From Octadecabacter sp. B2R22 (lineage in GTDB: Bacteria; Pseudomonadota; Alphaproteobacteria; Rhodobacterales; Rhodobacteraceae): a stretch of 64,000 nt of DNA. The DNA is taken from the NCBI RefSeq assembly GCF_018861045.1, contig NZ_JAHKQJ010000002.1:186001-250000 (forward strand), given 5' to 3'. Under the pieces are notes generated by a model, which had not been told where the DNA came from, did not search any database, and saw only the letters and a program-made list of their open reading frames with translations. Positions 25,898 through 34,570 of the stretch are shown one piece after another (position 1 is the stretch's first letter; every line of letters begins with the position of its first letter). Both the position numbers and the translations under genes were made by a program.

Positions 25898-27041
25898 AAG
25901 GCTGCCCCCCAGCACGTGGTGGAATGGCCTTGCCGACAAAGCCCGCCAACACAATTACCACAAAGAGATAGGGCAGGGACTGGATCAACTGGCTCGGAAC
26001 CTTAACGGTTTCAAACAGGGCCGCCATCGCGCCGATTTCATCGGTAACCGCGCCACGCCACGCCAAGAGCGCAACAAGCGTCAACACAGCCGACAACCCA
26101 CCCAAAACCCAAAGGTCGATCTTTTCTTTACGCGCCGCCCATGACGTCATCAGGACGGAAACGCCGATCAACAGAACCATGATCCAGATGACCTGTAATT
26201 GGATGTTCTGGAACCGGTTATCGATCGCAAAGAACAAGCCGAACAACAAACACGCGCCAAGCGCATACCATGGTCGCCACTTGGCAAAGATCAACGCTGC
26301 CAGCGCGATGAAGCCTCGGTTGGCTGTCATGTCTTTGGTGAACCCGGCCTGAACTGCGGTCGACAGATACGCGCCCGCAATGCCGCACAAAATACCGGCG
26401 ATGATCACGGCACTAAACCGCAACCGCACGACTGAAATACCTGCTGTATCTACGGCTTCTGGCGCTTCGCCGACCGCACGCAGGCGCAGGCCAAAACGTG
26501 TCCGATACAAAATCCACCATGACAAAGGCACAGTCAGCAAGCCCAGATAAACAAGGATCGAGTGGCCCGAGATGAATTCGGAGTAAAACTGCATGCCGGG
26601 GCTCGCTTGCATCTTGTCGCGGACCCGCGTCAACGCCCCTGGGAAATCAACGCTGCCAAACCGTGCATCACGTGGCAGGGACGGTGTGCGCCCGCCTTGG
26701 GCGAACCAGCCTTGTGCGATGACGACCGTTAATCCGGCGGCGAAAAAGTTAATAGCGACGCCCGAAATCAACTGGTTCCCGCGAAACGTGATCGATGCGA
26801 TCCCGTGGATCAATGACAAGGTCACCGAGATCGCGATGCCCGCCAACAGGCCAACCCAAACTGACCCCGTGGTGAACGACACAGCCGCCGCCAGAAAAGC
26901 CGCCGCGAGCATCTTGCCCTCAAGGCCGATGTCGAAAATACCGGCGCGTTCCGAAAACAGACCTGCCAAACAGGCGAGCAACAACGGGATCGCCATGCGC
27001 ACGGAAGCATCGCCAAGTTGAACGAATGTAAAGAAATCCAT
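25881..27041 (-). CDS. Nucleoside ABC transporter permease 2
   Basis: A 386-residue permease of the BPD_transp_2 family with about eight to nine helices. The sequence ERAGIFDIGLEGKML near the N-terminus is the NupQ/YufQ-type signature of BMP (basic membrane lipoprotein) importers. The C-terminal region carries extra helices and a basic tail. It is paired with the permease at 27045 (3-base gap) and upstream of punA, which supports purine nucleoside uptake. Confidence 0.9.
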   Translation of the reverse strand: MDFFTFVQLGDASVRMAIPLLLACLAGLFSERAGIFDIGLEGKMLAAAFLAAAVSFTTGSVWVGLLAGIAISVTLSLIHGIASITFRGNQLISGVAINFFAAGLTVVIAQGWFAQGGRTPSLPRDARFGSVDFPGALTRVRDKMQASPGMQFYSEFISGHSILVYLGLLTVPLSWWILYRTRFGLRLRAVGEAPEAVDTAGISVVRLRFSAVIIAGILCGIAGAYLSTAVQAGFTKDMTANRGFIALAALIFAKWRPWYALGACLLFGLFFAIDNRFQNIQLQVIWIMVLLIGVSVLMTSWAARKEKIDLWVLGGLSAVLTLVALLAWRGAVTDEIGAMAALFETVKVPSQLIQSLPYLFVVIVLAGFVGKAIPPRAGGQPYVKER

Positions 27042-27044
27042 GTC

Positions 27045-28151
27045 TTATTCCCCCGCCGCTGAACTGCGATCCATGCGCAAGAAAATCTTGCGGATCGGGC
27101 TGCGCACCATTTCATCCAATGCGCCTGTGAACATGATCACCAAGGCCTGAATGACGACAACAATCTGCACCTGTACCGACGTTGCAGCCGACAGTTCTGC
27201 ACCCCCTTGATACAGCGCACCAAACAACAGCGCCGCAATCACGATGCCGACAGGGTGGTTGCGCCCCATCAACGCCACGGCGATCCCGATGAACCCAGCG
27301 CCGCCTGCGGCGTTGTCCACCAACTGCGGCGAATTGATACCCATCGTGTTATTCACGGCCATCATCCCAGCGAGCCCCCCAGATATCAGCAACGCAATCA
27401 TGGTGATGTTCACGGCAGAAATCCCCGCATATTTCGCGGCACTTTCCGACCGCCCGAGCGCTCGGATCTCAAACCCCAACCGCGTGTGCCAGATCAACGC
27501 CCAAACACCAACGCAGGCCGCCAAGGCAAGGAAGATTGAGATGTTCACAGGGGAGCGACCGAACAGATCAAGCCCAAAGACGCCCGCCAGATCATGCAGC
27601 GATGGCAAATGCGTCGCTTCAGGGAAAATCCCCGTAGCCACCTGCATGGTTCCCGCTGGTTTTAGCGGCCCAGCGAGCATGAAAATCAACAAACCCGATG
27701 CCATGAAATTAAACATAATCGTCGTGATAACGATGTGCGAGCCGCGCCGCGCTTGCAGATAAGCAGGGATCACGACCCACAGCGCGCCGAACAACGCCGC
27801 AGCGGCCGAGCCTGCGACCAAAGCCAATGTCCAATGGGGCCACGGAATGAAAATGCAGACGATCGCTGCACCAAGACCGCCCAACAGCACCTGACCTTCA
27901 CCCCCAATGTTGAACAAAGACGCATGAAACGCCACGGCAACACAAAGGCCCGTGAAGATAAAGTTGGTGGCATAAAACAACGTATACCCAAGGAAATCAG
28001 ACGTTCCGACCGCGCCGTACGCCATCAGCTTAATTGCTTCCCACGGGTTCTGACCGATCGCCATAAACACAATCACCGAAATGATCGCTGCCAACAACAG
28101 CGAGATCACCGGAACGAGCACCACATCGGCCCACTTTGGCATGCCATCCAT
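27045..28151 (-). CDS. Nucleoside ABC transporter permease 1
   Basis: A 368-residue BPD_transp_2 permease, the NupP/YufP-type partner. Visible are an N-terminal helix pair, the conserved NIGGEGQVLLGGLGAAI segment and RALGRSESAAKYAGIS in the cytoplasmic loop that contacts the ATPase. Its ATG overlaps the ATPase stop by one base. It forms the membrane channel with the permease at 25881. Confidence 0.9.
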   Translation of the reverse strand: MDGMPKWADVVLVPVISLLLAAIISVIVFMAIGQNPWEAIKLMAYGAVGTSDFLGYTLFYATNFIFTGLCVAVAFHASLFNIGGEGQVLLGGLGAAIVCIFIPWPHWTLALVAGSAAAALFGALWVVIPAYLQARRGSHIVITTIMFNFMASGLLIFMLAGPLKPAGTMQVATGIFPEATHLPSLHDLAGVFGLDLFGRSPVNISIFLALAACVGVWALIWHTRLGFEIRALGRSESAAKYAGISAVNITMIALLISGGLAGMMAVNNTMGINSPQLVDNAAGGAGFIGIAVALMGRNHPVGIVIAALLFGALYQGGAELSAATSVQVQIVVVIQALVIMFTGALDEMVRSPIRKIFLRMDRSSAAGE

Positions 28152-29692
28152 TACGCAGCCTCCCCGTTAGTCATGCCTGCCATCAGCAGGCCTAGTTCTT
28201 TTTCATCCGTCTCATCGGGCATCCGTTCGCCCATGATCTGCCCGTCAAACATGACGGCGATCCGGTCGCTTAGGCCCATGATCTCTTCCAGTTCTACAGA
28301 GACCAACAAAATCGCCTTGCCCGCATCGCGCAGGGCCACAATCTGTTGGTGAATAAATTCAATCGCGCCGATATCCACGCCGCGCGTCGGCTGCCCGACA
28401 AGCAACACATCAGGGTTGCGCTCAATTTCACGGGCGACGACGATTTTCTGTTGGTTCCCACCGGAAAAATTCTTAGCCGCAAGCATCGGATTGGGCGGTC
28501 GTACATCGAAACGATCCATCTTTTCCTGCGTGTCTTTCAGGATGGCGGCATTGTCCATAATGAACCGATTGCGCTGATAGCGTGGGTCATGATGATAGCC
28601 GAAGGCGGTGTTTTCCCATGCGGCAAAATCCATGATCAGCCCTTCTTGCTGACGGTCTTCCGGCACATGGGCGATGCCACGTGCGCGGCGGCTCTGGCCG
28701 TCGGATTTATCCCCCGTCAGATCCAACTGGTCGCCGTTAAGATAGATTTCGCCAGTGGCTTTTTCATAGCCGCCCAGCACTTCTAACAGCTCTGACTGCC
28801 CGTTGCCGGACACGCCCGCGATGCCCAAAATCTCTCCGGCGCGAATGTTGAATGACACGTCTTTGACACGGTGCACGCCCTTGTCGTCGGTGACGTTCAG
28901 ATTGCGAACATCCAACACGACGTCTTTGGGCTGTGCTGGCACTTTGTCGACCCGCAACAAGACTTTACGCCCCACCATGCGTTCCGCAAGGTCGGCGGGA
29001 TTCGTCTCGGACGTCTTAACGGTCGAGGTCATCTCACCACGGCGCATCACACTTACCGTGTCGGTGATATCCATAATTTCACGCAGCTTGTGGGTGATCA
29101 GGATGATGGTTTTACCCTCTTCTTTGAGGCGCCCCAAAATGCGGAACAACTGGTCGGCCTCAGCAGGGGTCAATACGCCCGTGGGTTCATCCAAGATTAG
29201 AATGTCCGCTTGGCGATACAGCGCCTTAAGGATTTCCACACGCTGCTGCATGCCGACGCCGATATCTTCGATGACCGCATCGGGGTCGACGTTAAGTTCA
29301 TATTCTTCGGACAGCGCGGTCAGCTGTTTGCGGGCCTTGCGCAGGCTCGGCTTCAGGAGAGCACCGTCTTCGGCCCCAAGCACCACGTTTTCCAACACGC
29401 TAAAGTTTTTCACCAGTTTGAAGTGCTGAAAAACCATGCCAATACCAGCAGAAATCGCCGCCTGACTGTCTGGAATTTCGGTTTTCACACCCGAGATAAA
29501 CACCTCACCGGCGTCGGCCTTATAGAAGCCATACAGGATCGACATCAGCGTGGATTTTCCTGCACCGTTCTCACCAATAATGCCGTGGATCGTGCCCGGC
29601 ATCACGCGGATCGAAATGTCTTTGTTGGCTTGCACAGGGCCAAAGGCCTTGGAAATACCTTTGAGTTCGATGGCTGGTGCTATGTCATTCAT
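28151..29692 (-). CDS. Nucleoside ABC transporter ATPase (two nucleotide-binding domains)
   Basis: A 513-residue ATP-binding protein with two fused ABC domains, as in the sugar/nucleoside (RbsA/NupO) class. First domain: Walker A GENGAGKST, then LILDEPTGVLTPAE. Second domain: Walker A-like GVSGNGQSE and signature SGGNQQK, with a degenerate Walker A as is usual for this class. The start MNDIAPAIEL is chosen over an in-frame upstream ATG at 29725. The preceding small gene stops one base before it. Confidence 0.92.
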   Translation of the reverse strand: MNDIAPAIELKGISKAFGPVQANKDISIRVMPGTIHGIIGENGAGKSTLMSILYGFYKADAGEVFISGVKTEIPDSQAAISAGIGMVFQHFKLVKNFSVLENVVLGAEDGALLKPSLRKARKQLTALSEEYELNVDPDAVIEDIGVGMQQRVEILKALYRQADILILDEPTGVLTPAEADQLFRILGRLKEEGKTIILITHKLREIMDITDTVSVMRRGEMTSTVKTSETNPADLAERMVGRKVLLRVDKVPAQPKDVVLDVRNLNVTDDKGVHRVKDVSFNIRAGEILGIAGVSGNGQSELLEVLGGYEKATGEIYLNGDQLDLTGDKSDGQSRRARGIAHVPEDRQQEGLIMDFAAWENTAFGYHHDPRYQRNRFIMDNAAILKDTQEKMDRFDVRPPNPMLAAKNFSGGNQQKIVVAREIERNPDVLLVGQPTRGVDIGAIEFIHQQIVALRDAGKAILLVSVELEEIMGLSDRIAVMFDGQIMGERMPDETDEKELGLLMAGMTNGEAA

Positions 29693-29693
29693 T

Positions 29694-30002
29694 TCAATAC
29701 ATCTTTCGGCAGAATACGGCGGCAATGTCGGCGGCAGTTATGCCATCAACCACGATTATCCCACGATCACCCATTGAGTTGGCCGTCGCAATCGCAGTGT
29801 TGAGGTGGTTCCTGATTACACAGTGATACATTGTGCCACGTTGTCCGCTAAATTCAACAACAGCTCTGTCGTTTTGGCTGTATATGCGGCCAATGGTGAC
29901 GTCAGGGTCGGACCCTTCGTCCATCGGGTGGGCGGCCAAGGCGGGTGTCAGGGCAAGGGCGGCAAGAACTGGGGCCGCTATATTTCCAAGGTCGGATTTC
30001 AC
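29694..30002 (-). CDS. Small secreted protein in the nucleoside transporter cluster
   Basis: A 102-residue protein with a GTG start that overlaps the preceding stop (GTGA). The N-terminal 25 residues look like a signal peptide (…ALTPALAAHP). The mature part has two cysteines (YHCVIRN and VFCRKMY). It lies between an NTF2-like gene and the ATPase gene, in the same direction and nearly overlapping. No family recognised; a role tied to the transporter is only suggested by position. Confidence 0.65.
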   Translation of the reverse strand: MKSDLGNIAAPVLAALALTPALAAHPMDEGSDPDVTIGRIYSQNDRAVVEFSGQRGTMYHCVIRNHLNTAIATANSMGDRGIIVVDGITAADIAAVFCRKMY

Positions 30003-30367
30003 TCAACGGCCCCTACGCCGACAAACCCCGCAAGCATTGTCAGTTTTCCATCCGCGCCCGCCTCGCAAAAATAGGTGCCGTGTTGCACCATTTCTGTTCC
30101 ATCTGGGCCCATGCCACCAAAGGCTACAATCGCGCGGGAGTATCCGTTCACTTCGTCACAAGAGGTCACTTTCGCGGTCCATCCGGGCGCGTTGGCGCTG
30201 AACATGCCGACATAGTCCGCAACTGCTTGGATTCCCGAAAGGCGCTCTCCGCTTCGAGGATCGGAATAAGTAACCGTTGAAGAACAGGCGTATTTTAACA
30301 TCGCCAGCCGAGCATCGGCATCTTCCGTTCCCCAAGCGTCAAAGAATGTGGTCAGTGCATCGCTCAT
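29999..30367 (-). CDS. NTF2/SnoaL-like small protein
   Basis: A 122-residue protein of the SnoaL/NTF2-like fold: N-terminal helices (LTTFFDAWGTEDADARLAML), then YSDPRSGERLSGIQAVADYV and a beta-sheet C-terminus with FCEAGADGKLTMLAGF. Such folds host isomerases, cyclases or simple binding proteins; no catalytic residues are recognised. It sits between the transporter binding-protein terminator and the ATPase, so it begins a second transcript or is read through. Confidence 0.75.
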   Translation of the reverse strand: MSDALTTFFDAWGTEDADARLAMLKYACSSTVTYSDPRSGERLSGIQAVADYVGMFSANAPGWTAKVTSCDEVNGYSRAIVAFGGMGPDGTEMVQHGTYFCEAGADGKLTMLAGFVGVGAVE

Positions 30368-30396
30368 CTTGCCGTCCCCCTTTGGCTTATCGAAAA

Positions 30397-30425
30397 GGGC
30401 CGCACCGATCTGATCAGCGCGGCCC
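30397..30425 (-). terminator. Terminator after the BMP binding protein gene
   Basis: Stem GGGCCGC paired with GCGGCCC, 15-base loop, followed on the minus strand by TTTTCG. It lies 24 bases after the stop of the binding-protein gene. Abundant binding protein relative to the transporter proper would be explained by partial termination here. Confidence 0.75.
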
Positions 30426-30448
30426 CCTTAACTGTCTGTCAGGCCAGC

Positions 30449-31447
30449 TTAGAATTCAAGCACTGGGCAAGTTTCATCTGACATATAATCGTGGACCATC
30501 AGTTCGCCGGATGTGATCGCAGCCGCAGCTTCGTCAACCATGGCCTGCATTTCAGCAGTGATCAGCTCAGCGTTGAACTCGTCCAATGCGTAACCAACAC
30601 CTTCGTTGGCAACGCCCATGACGTTGAAGCCAACTTCAACATCGGCACCTGCCGCGAATGCTTCGTAGACAGCGTTATCAACGCGCTTGAGCATCGAAGT
30701 CAGAACCTGACCCGGGTAGAGATAGTTTTGGTTCGCATCAACGCCAATGGACAAGATGCCCTCGTCAGCAGCCGTGCCCAAAACGCCGATGCCTGTGCCG
30801 CCAGCAGCCGCAAACACAACGTCAGACCCTTGGCCAATCTGGCTCAATGTCAGCTCGGAGCCTTTTACCGGGTCATTCCAAGCCGCAGGCGTTGTGCCTG
30901 TCATGTTGGAAATCACAGTCGCATCAGGGTTCACAGCCAGAACACCTTGCGCGTAGCCACAAGCGAACTTGCGGATCAGTGGGATGTCCATGCCGCCCAC
31001 AAAGGACACAACGTCTGTTTCGGAGGCTTCAGCAGCCAACATGCCAACAAGGTAAGACCCTTCGTGCTCGTTGAAGACAACAGAACGCACGTTTGGCGCG
31101 TCTACGACCATGTCGATGATCACGAATTTCGTGTCAGGGTAGTCGCCCGCTGCTTCGGACAAAGGTGTCGCCCAAGAAAAACCAGCCATAACGATCGGGT
31201 TGTTGCCAGCTTCGGCAAAACGACGGATCGCTTGTTCGCGCTGCGCGTCGGATGTGATTTCGAACTCAGCGAATTCTTCACCGGCTTCTTCAGCCCAACG
31301 TGTGGCGCCACCGAATGCGGATTCGTTGAAGGATTTATCGAATTTACCACCCAGATCGTAGATGATTGCAGGGCCGTCAGCCAAAGCTGAACCAGCTGTC
31401 AGTGCCAAGGCCGCAGTGGCGCTCAGGAATGTTTTTGTAAGGCTCAT
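30449..31447 (-). CDS. BMP-family nucleoside-binding protein
   Basis: Periplasmic substrate-binding component (332 residues) of the nucleoside ABC transporter, in the BmpA/PnrA family. A signal peptide ends near residue 23 (SALADG). The mature domain shows DLGGKFDKSFNESAFGG, GYAQGVLAVNP and GIGVLGTAADEGILSIGVD, the last lining the ligand site in PnrA-type proteins. ATG at 31447 is chosen since it gives the signal peptide directly. A terminator separates it from the downstream genes. Confidence 0.92.
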   Translation of the reverse strand: MSLTKTFLSATAALALTAGSALADGPAIIYDLGGKFDKSFNESAFGGATRWAEEAGEEFAEFEITSDAQREQAIRRFAEAGNNPIVMAGFSWATPLSEAAGDYPDTKFVIIDMVVDAPNVRSVVFNEHEGSYLVGMLAAEASETDVVSFVGGMDIPLIRKFACGYAQGVLAVNPDATVISNMTGTTPAAWNDPVKGSELTLSQIGQGSDVVFAAAGGTGIGVLGTAADEGILSIGVDANQNYLYPGQVLTSMLKRVDNAVYEAFAAGADVEVGFNVMGVANEGVGYALDEFNAELITAEMQAMVDEAAAAITSGELMVHDYMSDETCPVLEF

Positions 31448-31620
31448 GATGAGAACTCCCATGTTCTGTTGTCGTATTCTTTTTGCTGGCCACAATGGTC
31501 CGCGGCCATCCAACAACTGCTCCCCGAAACGGGCAGGGCTGTCGTGCATGGCGCAAAGTAGGCAATGGCACGGGAGAAAGTTCAACCGATTCTTGAAAAA
31601 ACGTGAACGGAACCCGATAT

Positions 31621-32034
31621 TTAACCGCGAGACGTTGGGTAAAGTGCGACTTTCATACAGATCGCGGCGGCGCCGCTCGCATAATAGGCATCCCGTCGCG
31701 CAAACGGCGCAAAGCCCGTGTGGTCGTACAATGCGCAGGCTGCTTGGTTGTCCTCTGCAACGTCCAAGAACACCTCCTCGACCTGCATATCAGTCAACGT
31801 CACCAAGGCTTTTTGCAACATAACACCCGCGCGCCCCTTGCCCTGTTCGTCCGGATGAGTGGCGAGCGTCAGAACCTCGGCCTCCGGCCCGGCAAGCCTG
31901 AAAACCGCGAAACAGATGTCGTCGCCGCTGACCAAAATTTTCGGATCGTTCAGATAAGTAGCGAAATCCGCGATGGGCCAACCTTTGCCGACAAAAGCAG
32001 CATCATGGGTTTGTGCTAATCCCTCGGGGGTCAC
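31621..32034 (-). CDS. rimI: Ribosomal-protein-alanine N-acetyltransferase-like (RimI)
   Basis: A 137-residue GNAT acetyltransferase. The acetyl-CoA loop is in LATHPDEQGKGRAGVML, followed by LDVAEDNQAACALYDHTGF, the standard GNAT ending. The gene uses a GTG start overlapping the tsaB stop (GTGA); the tsaB-rimI pair is conserved in many bacteria. RimI acetylates the N-terminus of ribosomal protein bS18; other targets are possible. Confidence 0.85.
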   Translation of the reverse strand: MTPEGLAQTHDAAFVGKGWPIADFATYLNDPKILVSGDDICFAVFRLAGPEAEVLTLATHPDEQGKGRAGVMLQKALVTLTDMQVEEVFLDVAEDNQAACALYDHTGFAPFARRDAYYASGAAAICMKVALYPTSRG

Positions 32035-32708
32035 GGCAGGATCACGGGCGGCGCTTCGCGCGACGGGGCCGCATCTGCAGGCCGCACATAAAGAGGGGCA
32101 GGGCGTGTGGTCGTTGCATGGCTTTGCGCCGCGCCGATCCGAACGATTGCCTCGATTGGGGATACAGACTGAGGCGCAATTTCATCTTCTGACAGGGTGC
32201 GGCCCAGATAAGCGGTCGCAACATCCAGCGCTGCGGGCCCACAAAACCGTGGCTTAGTCTGCACAGGTACGTCGGGGAATGCTCTAATGTCGTTCAAGTC
32301 AATCAAGGCTGGTGACGGGTCGGCGCCCGAAACCAACACCTGTACATACGCCTGATCGCGCGGGGCAGGTATGCAGGCGATCACATTATCCATCCCGAAA
32401 GCCGCTGATTGAAATCCACTGACCCCAATGGCTGGTACATTCAACCCCAACGCCAACCCGCGCGCGGCGCTGACGGCGATGCGAATACCCGTAAAATTAC
32501 CCGGGCCCGTGCCGACGGCAATCGCATCCAGATCAGCCCATGTCACGCCTTCTGACTCAAGTAATTCTTCCAACAATACCATCAGGCGTTCGCCCTGACC
32601 GCGTGTCATATCTTCTTGGCGGGTCACAAGATGCCCGTCCGCCCTCAGCAAGGCTGCGGCGCAAAAAGGGCCGGATGTATCAAACGCGAGCGTTACAGGA
32701 TCAGTCAT
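32031..32708 (-). CDS. tsaB: tRNA threonylcarbamoyladenosine biosynthesis protein TsaB
   Basis: A 225-residue Kae1/YeaZ-type protein, partner of TsaD in forming N6-threonylcarbamoyladenosine on ANN-decoding tRNAs. It shows LAFDTSGPFCAAAL at the start and GTGPGNFTGIRIAVSAARGLA in the conserved middle. The ATG at 32708 follows the usual N-terminus MTDPVTLAFDTS. It overlaps the preceding GFA-type gene by 8 bases and rimI by 4. Confidence 0.93.
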   Translation of the reverse strand: MTDPVTLAFDTSGPFCAAALLRADGHLVTRQEDMTRGQGERLMVLLEELLESEGVTWADLDAIAVGTGPGNFTGIRIAVSAARGLALGLNVPAIGVSGFQSAAFGMDNVIACIPAPRDQAYVQVLVSGADPSPALIDLNDIRAFPDVPVQTKPRFCGPAALDVATAYLGRTLSEDEIAPQSVSPIEAIVRIGAAQSHATTTRPAPLYVRPADAAPSREAPPVILP

Positions 32709-33129
32709 CAAAGGCCTCATTCAAGGTATCCCGCCCCGATGCTGTTTCTCGGGCTAAGTCATCCTCGATATGGAGCCATTTGGGTTTGGATGCCACATGA
32801 CAATGTAACTGTGGCGGATAGCGATCCGGATTATTCAGCACCCCCACAGGCACATAGATCTGATCTGGCAAATAAGGGAATGCTGCCGTCAGCGGCGATC
32901 CACAATCAGGACAGTTTTGGCGCACGGCACCGCTTTCATAGCGCGCGCTGGGCACATCTGGGGTCACCGCCACATCACCCGTTGTGAACGCCACAAAAGC
33001 AGGCAACGCCGCTCCAGTCCATCGTCTGCAGTCTGAGCAATGGCAGTAAAGGACCGTCAAGGGATCAGCCGTGGTAGAAATGGAACAGGCGCCGCAATAG
33101 CAGCGCCCGATATTCCGTTGTTCGGTCAT
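32701..33129 (-). CDS. GFA-family zinc protein
   Basis: A 142-residue protein of the GFA (glutathione-dependent formaldehyde-activating enzyme-like, CENP-V) family. It has the zinc-binding cysteines CYCGAC, CHCSDCRRW and CPDCGSPL. Family members bind zinc structurally and some conjugate glutathione with formaldehyde; most are uncharacterised. It overlaps tsaB and is 4 bases downstream of the NifU-like gene, so the four genes form one unit. Confidence 0.9.
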   Translation of the reverse strand: MTEQRNIGRCYCGACSISTTADPLTVLYCHCSDCRRWTGAALPAFVAFTTGDVAVTPDVPSARYESGAVRQNCPDCGSPLTAAFPYLPDQIYVPVGVLNNPDRYPPQLHCHVASKPKWLHIEDDLARETASGRDTLNEAFDD

Positions 33130-33133
33130 GCGA

Positions 33134-33694
33134 CTACGCCGCGACGGGCCGAACTTCGACCACTTCAGGGATGTAGTGGCGCAGCAGGTTTTCGATGCCC
33201 ATTTTCAACGTCAATGTAGAACTCGGGCAGCCCGCACAAGCGCCCTGCATATGCAGGTAGACTACACCGCGATCAAAGCCGTGGAACGTGATGTCACCGC
33301 CATCTTGTGCAACAGCCGGGCGAACGCGCGTATCCAGCAATTCTTTAATCTGGTTGACGATTTCACCGTCTTCACCTGTGTGCTCTGCGTGGCCGGACGC
33401 CTCTTGTTCGCCTTCAATCACGGCCGCGCCGGATTGATAATGCTCCATGATCGCGCCAAGAATTGCAGGCTTGATGTGATCCCATTCCACCGTTTCCGCT
33501 TTTGTAACGGTCACGAAATCCGTGCCGAAAAACACGCCTGCCACGCCCTCAACAGCGAACACGCGCGCGGCCAGTGGGCTCTTGCCTGCTGCGTCGGCGC
33601 TTGGAAAATCAGCAGTCCCCATCTCAAGCACGGTTTGTCCCGGCAGGAATTTCAGCGTCGCTGGGTTCGGTGTGGTTTCGGTCTGGATAAACAT
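33134..33694 (-). CDS. NfuA-type iron-sulfur cluster carrier
   Basis: A 186-residue protein with an N-terminal Nfu domain (MFIQTETTPNPATLKFLPG) and a C-terminal NifU-like domain containing CAGCPSST, the CxxC pair that holds a 4Fe-4S cluster at a dimer interface. It delivers clusters to apo-proteins. In alphaproteobacteria it commonly stands near tsaB/rimI, as here. Confidence 0.93.
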   Translation of the reverse strand: MFIQTETTPNPATLKFLPGQTVLEMGTADFPSADAAGKSPLAARVFAVEGVAGVFFGTDFVTVTKAETVEWDHIKPAILGAIMEHYQSGAAVIEGEQEASGHAEHTGEDGEIVNQIKELLDTRVRPAVAQDGGDITFHGFDRGVVYLHMQGACAGCPSSTLTLKMGIENLLRHYIPEVVEVRPVAA

Positions 33695-33781
33695 CGGAAT
33701 AAACCTTTTTTGTCAGGATTTATATATGCGCCTGCGACCTGAAAGTGTCAAGGTTTGGAACGGTTCTAAAACGCAAACGGA

Positions 33782-33797
33782 CCGCCCGAATGGGCGG
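33782..33797 (-). terminator. Terminator after the duplicated secreted genes
   Basis: Stem CCGCCC paired with GGGCGG around a GAAT loop, then TCCGTTTGCGTTTT on the minus strand. It lies 40 bases after the downstream copy of the duplicated gene. Confidence 0.65.
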
Positions 33798-33836
33798 CCC
33801 GCAGCGGGGAGGGAGAAGGGAGAAGGTTTTGTAGAC

Positions 33837-34175
33837 TTAATTGAACATATCGAAGTTCAGAACTTCGGAGTCCACAACCTGGCCGCCAACTTTCAGTAAA
33901 GCGATTGCGTCGCCGTATGCAGGTGTCACTTCGACTTCTACGTCGGCGTTACCACCAGCGTGAACAGCTTCCGTGCCGAGCAATGCGCCAGTTTGGCCGT
34001 TTGTGTAGGAGTAGATTTCAACAACGCCGGGGGCTTCAGCAACAACCAAGCCAAGCTGGATTTCAGTATCGCGGTCCGTGGATGGCGCGAAGTTGGTCAG
34101 GTAGTTGCCGTCAGCGGAAGCGATAGTTGCGGAAGCTGCGATTGCTGCGAGAGCGAGGGATACGGATTTGAACAT
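33837..34175 (-). CDS. Small secreted protein, downstream tandem copy
   Basis: A 112-residue protein with a signal peptide (about 1-22, ASADG). The mature part looks beta-rich and acidic (VEVEVTPAYGDAIALL), with no cysteine. It differs from the copy at 34232 at only two residues, Thr68 and Leu93 here against Met68 and Val93 there. Its ATG has an AAGGA site. No known family; calling it an envelope or extracellular protein is inferred from the signal. Confidence 0.88.
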   Translation of the reverse strand: MFKSVSLALAAIAASATIASADGNYLTNFAPSTDRDTEIQLGLVVAEAPGVVEIYSYTNGQTGALLGTEAVHAGGNADVEVEVTPAYGDAIALLKVGGQVVDSEVLNFDMFN

Positions 34176-34231
34176 GGTATTTTCCTTTTTGGGAGGGAGA
34201 AGATTCTATATTTGTGTGTGTGGATAAGGGC

Positions 34232-34570
34232 TTAGTTGAACATGTCGAAGTTCAGAACTTCGGAGTCCACAACCTGACCACCAACTTTCAGAACAGCGAT
34301 CGCGTCGCCATAAGCCGGTGTCACTTCGACTTCTACGTCAGCGTTGCCGCCAGCGTGTACAGCTTCCATGCCGAGCAATGCGCCAGTCTGGCCGTTTGTG
34401 TAGGAGTAGATTTCAACAACGCCGGGGGCTTCAGCAACAACCAAGCCAAGCTGGATTTCAGTGTCGCGGTCCGTGGATGGCGCGAAGTTGGTCAGGTAGT
34501 TACCGTCAGCGGAAGCGATAGTTGCGGAAGCTGCGATTGCTGCGAGAGCGAGGGATACGGATTTGAACAT
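34232..34570 (-). CDS. Small secreted protein, upstream tandem copy
   Basis: A 112-residue exported protein, the first copy in the transcript. The signal peptide is MFKSVSLALAAIAASATIAS. The ATG at 34570 has an AAAGGA site 7 bases before it; the frame is open to 34720 but the extension does not look coding. It likely shares a promoter in the 450-base region upstream with the second copy. Function unknown. Confidence 0.88.
   Translation of the reverse strand: MFKSVSLALAAIAASATIASADGNYLTNFAPSTDRDTEIQLGLVVAEAPGVVEIYSYTNGQTGALLGMEAVHAGGNADVEVEVTPAYGDAIAVLKVGGQVVDSEVLNFDMFN

Larger units (their letters stand above)
33837..34570. repeat. Tandem gene duplication, 395-base period
   Basis: Two direct copies of a 339-base gene with a 56-base intergenic segment. 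I count about 18 base differences in the 339 bases and only two amino-acid changes, so nearly all changes are silent. The pyrimidine-rich tract TTCTCCCTCCC (minus strand) follows both copies, marking the repeat unit. Differences cluster toward the 3' end of the genes while the 5' portion is almost identical. Confidence 0.9.
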
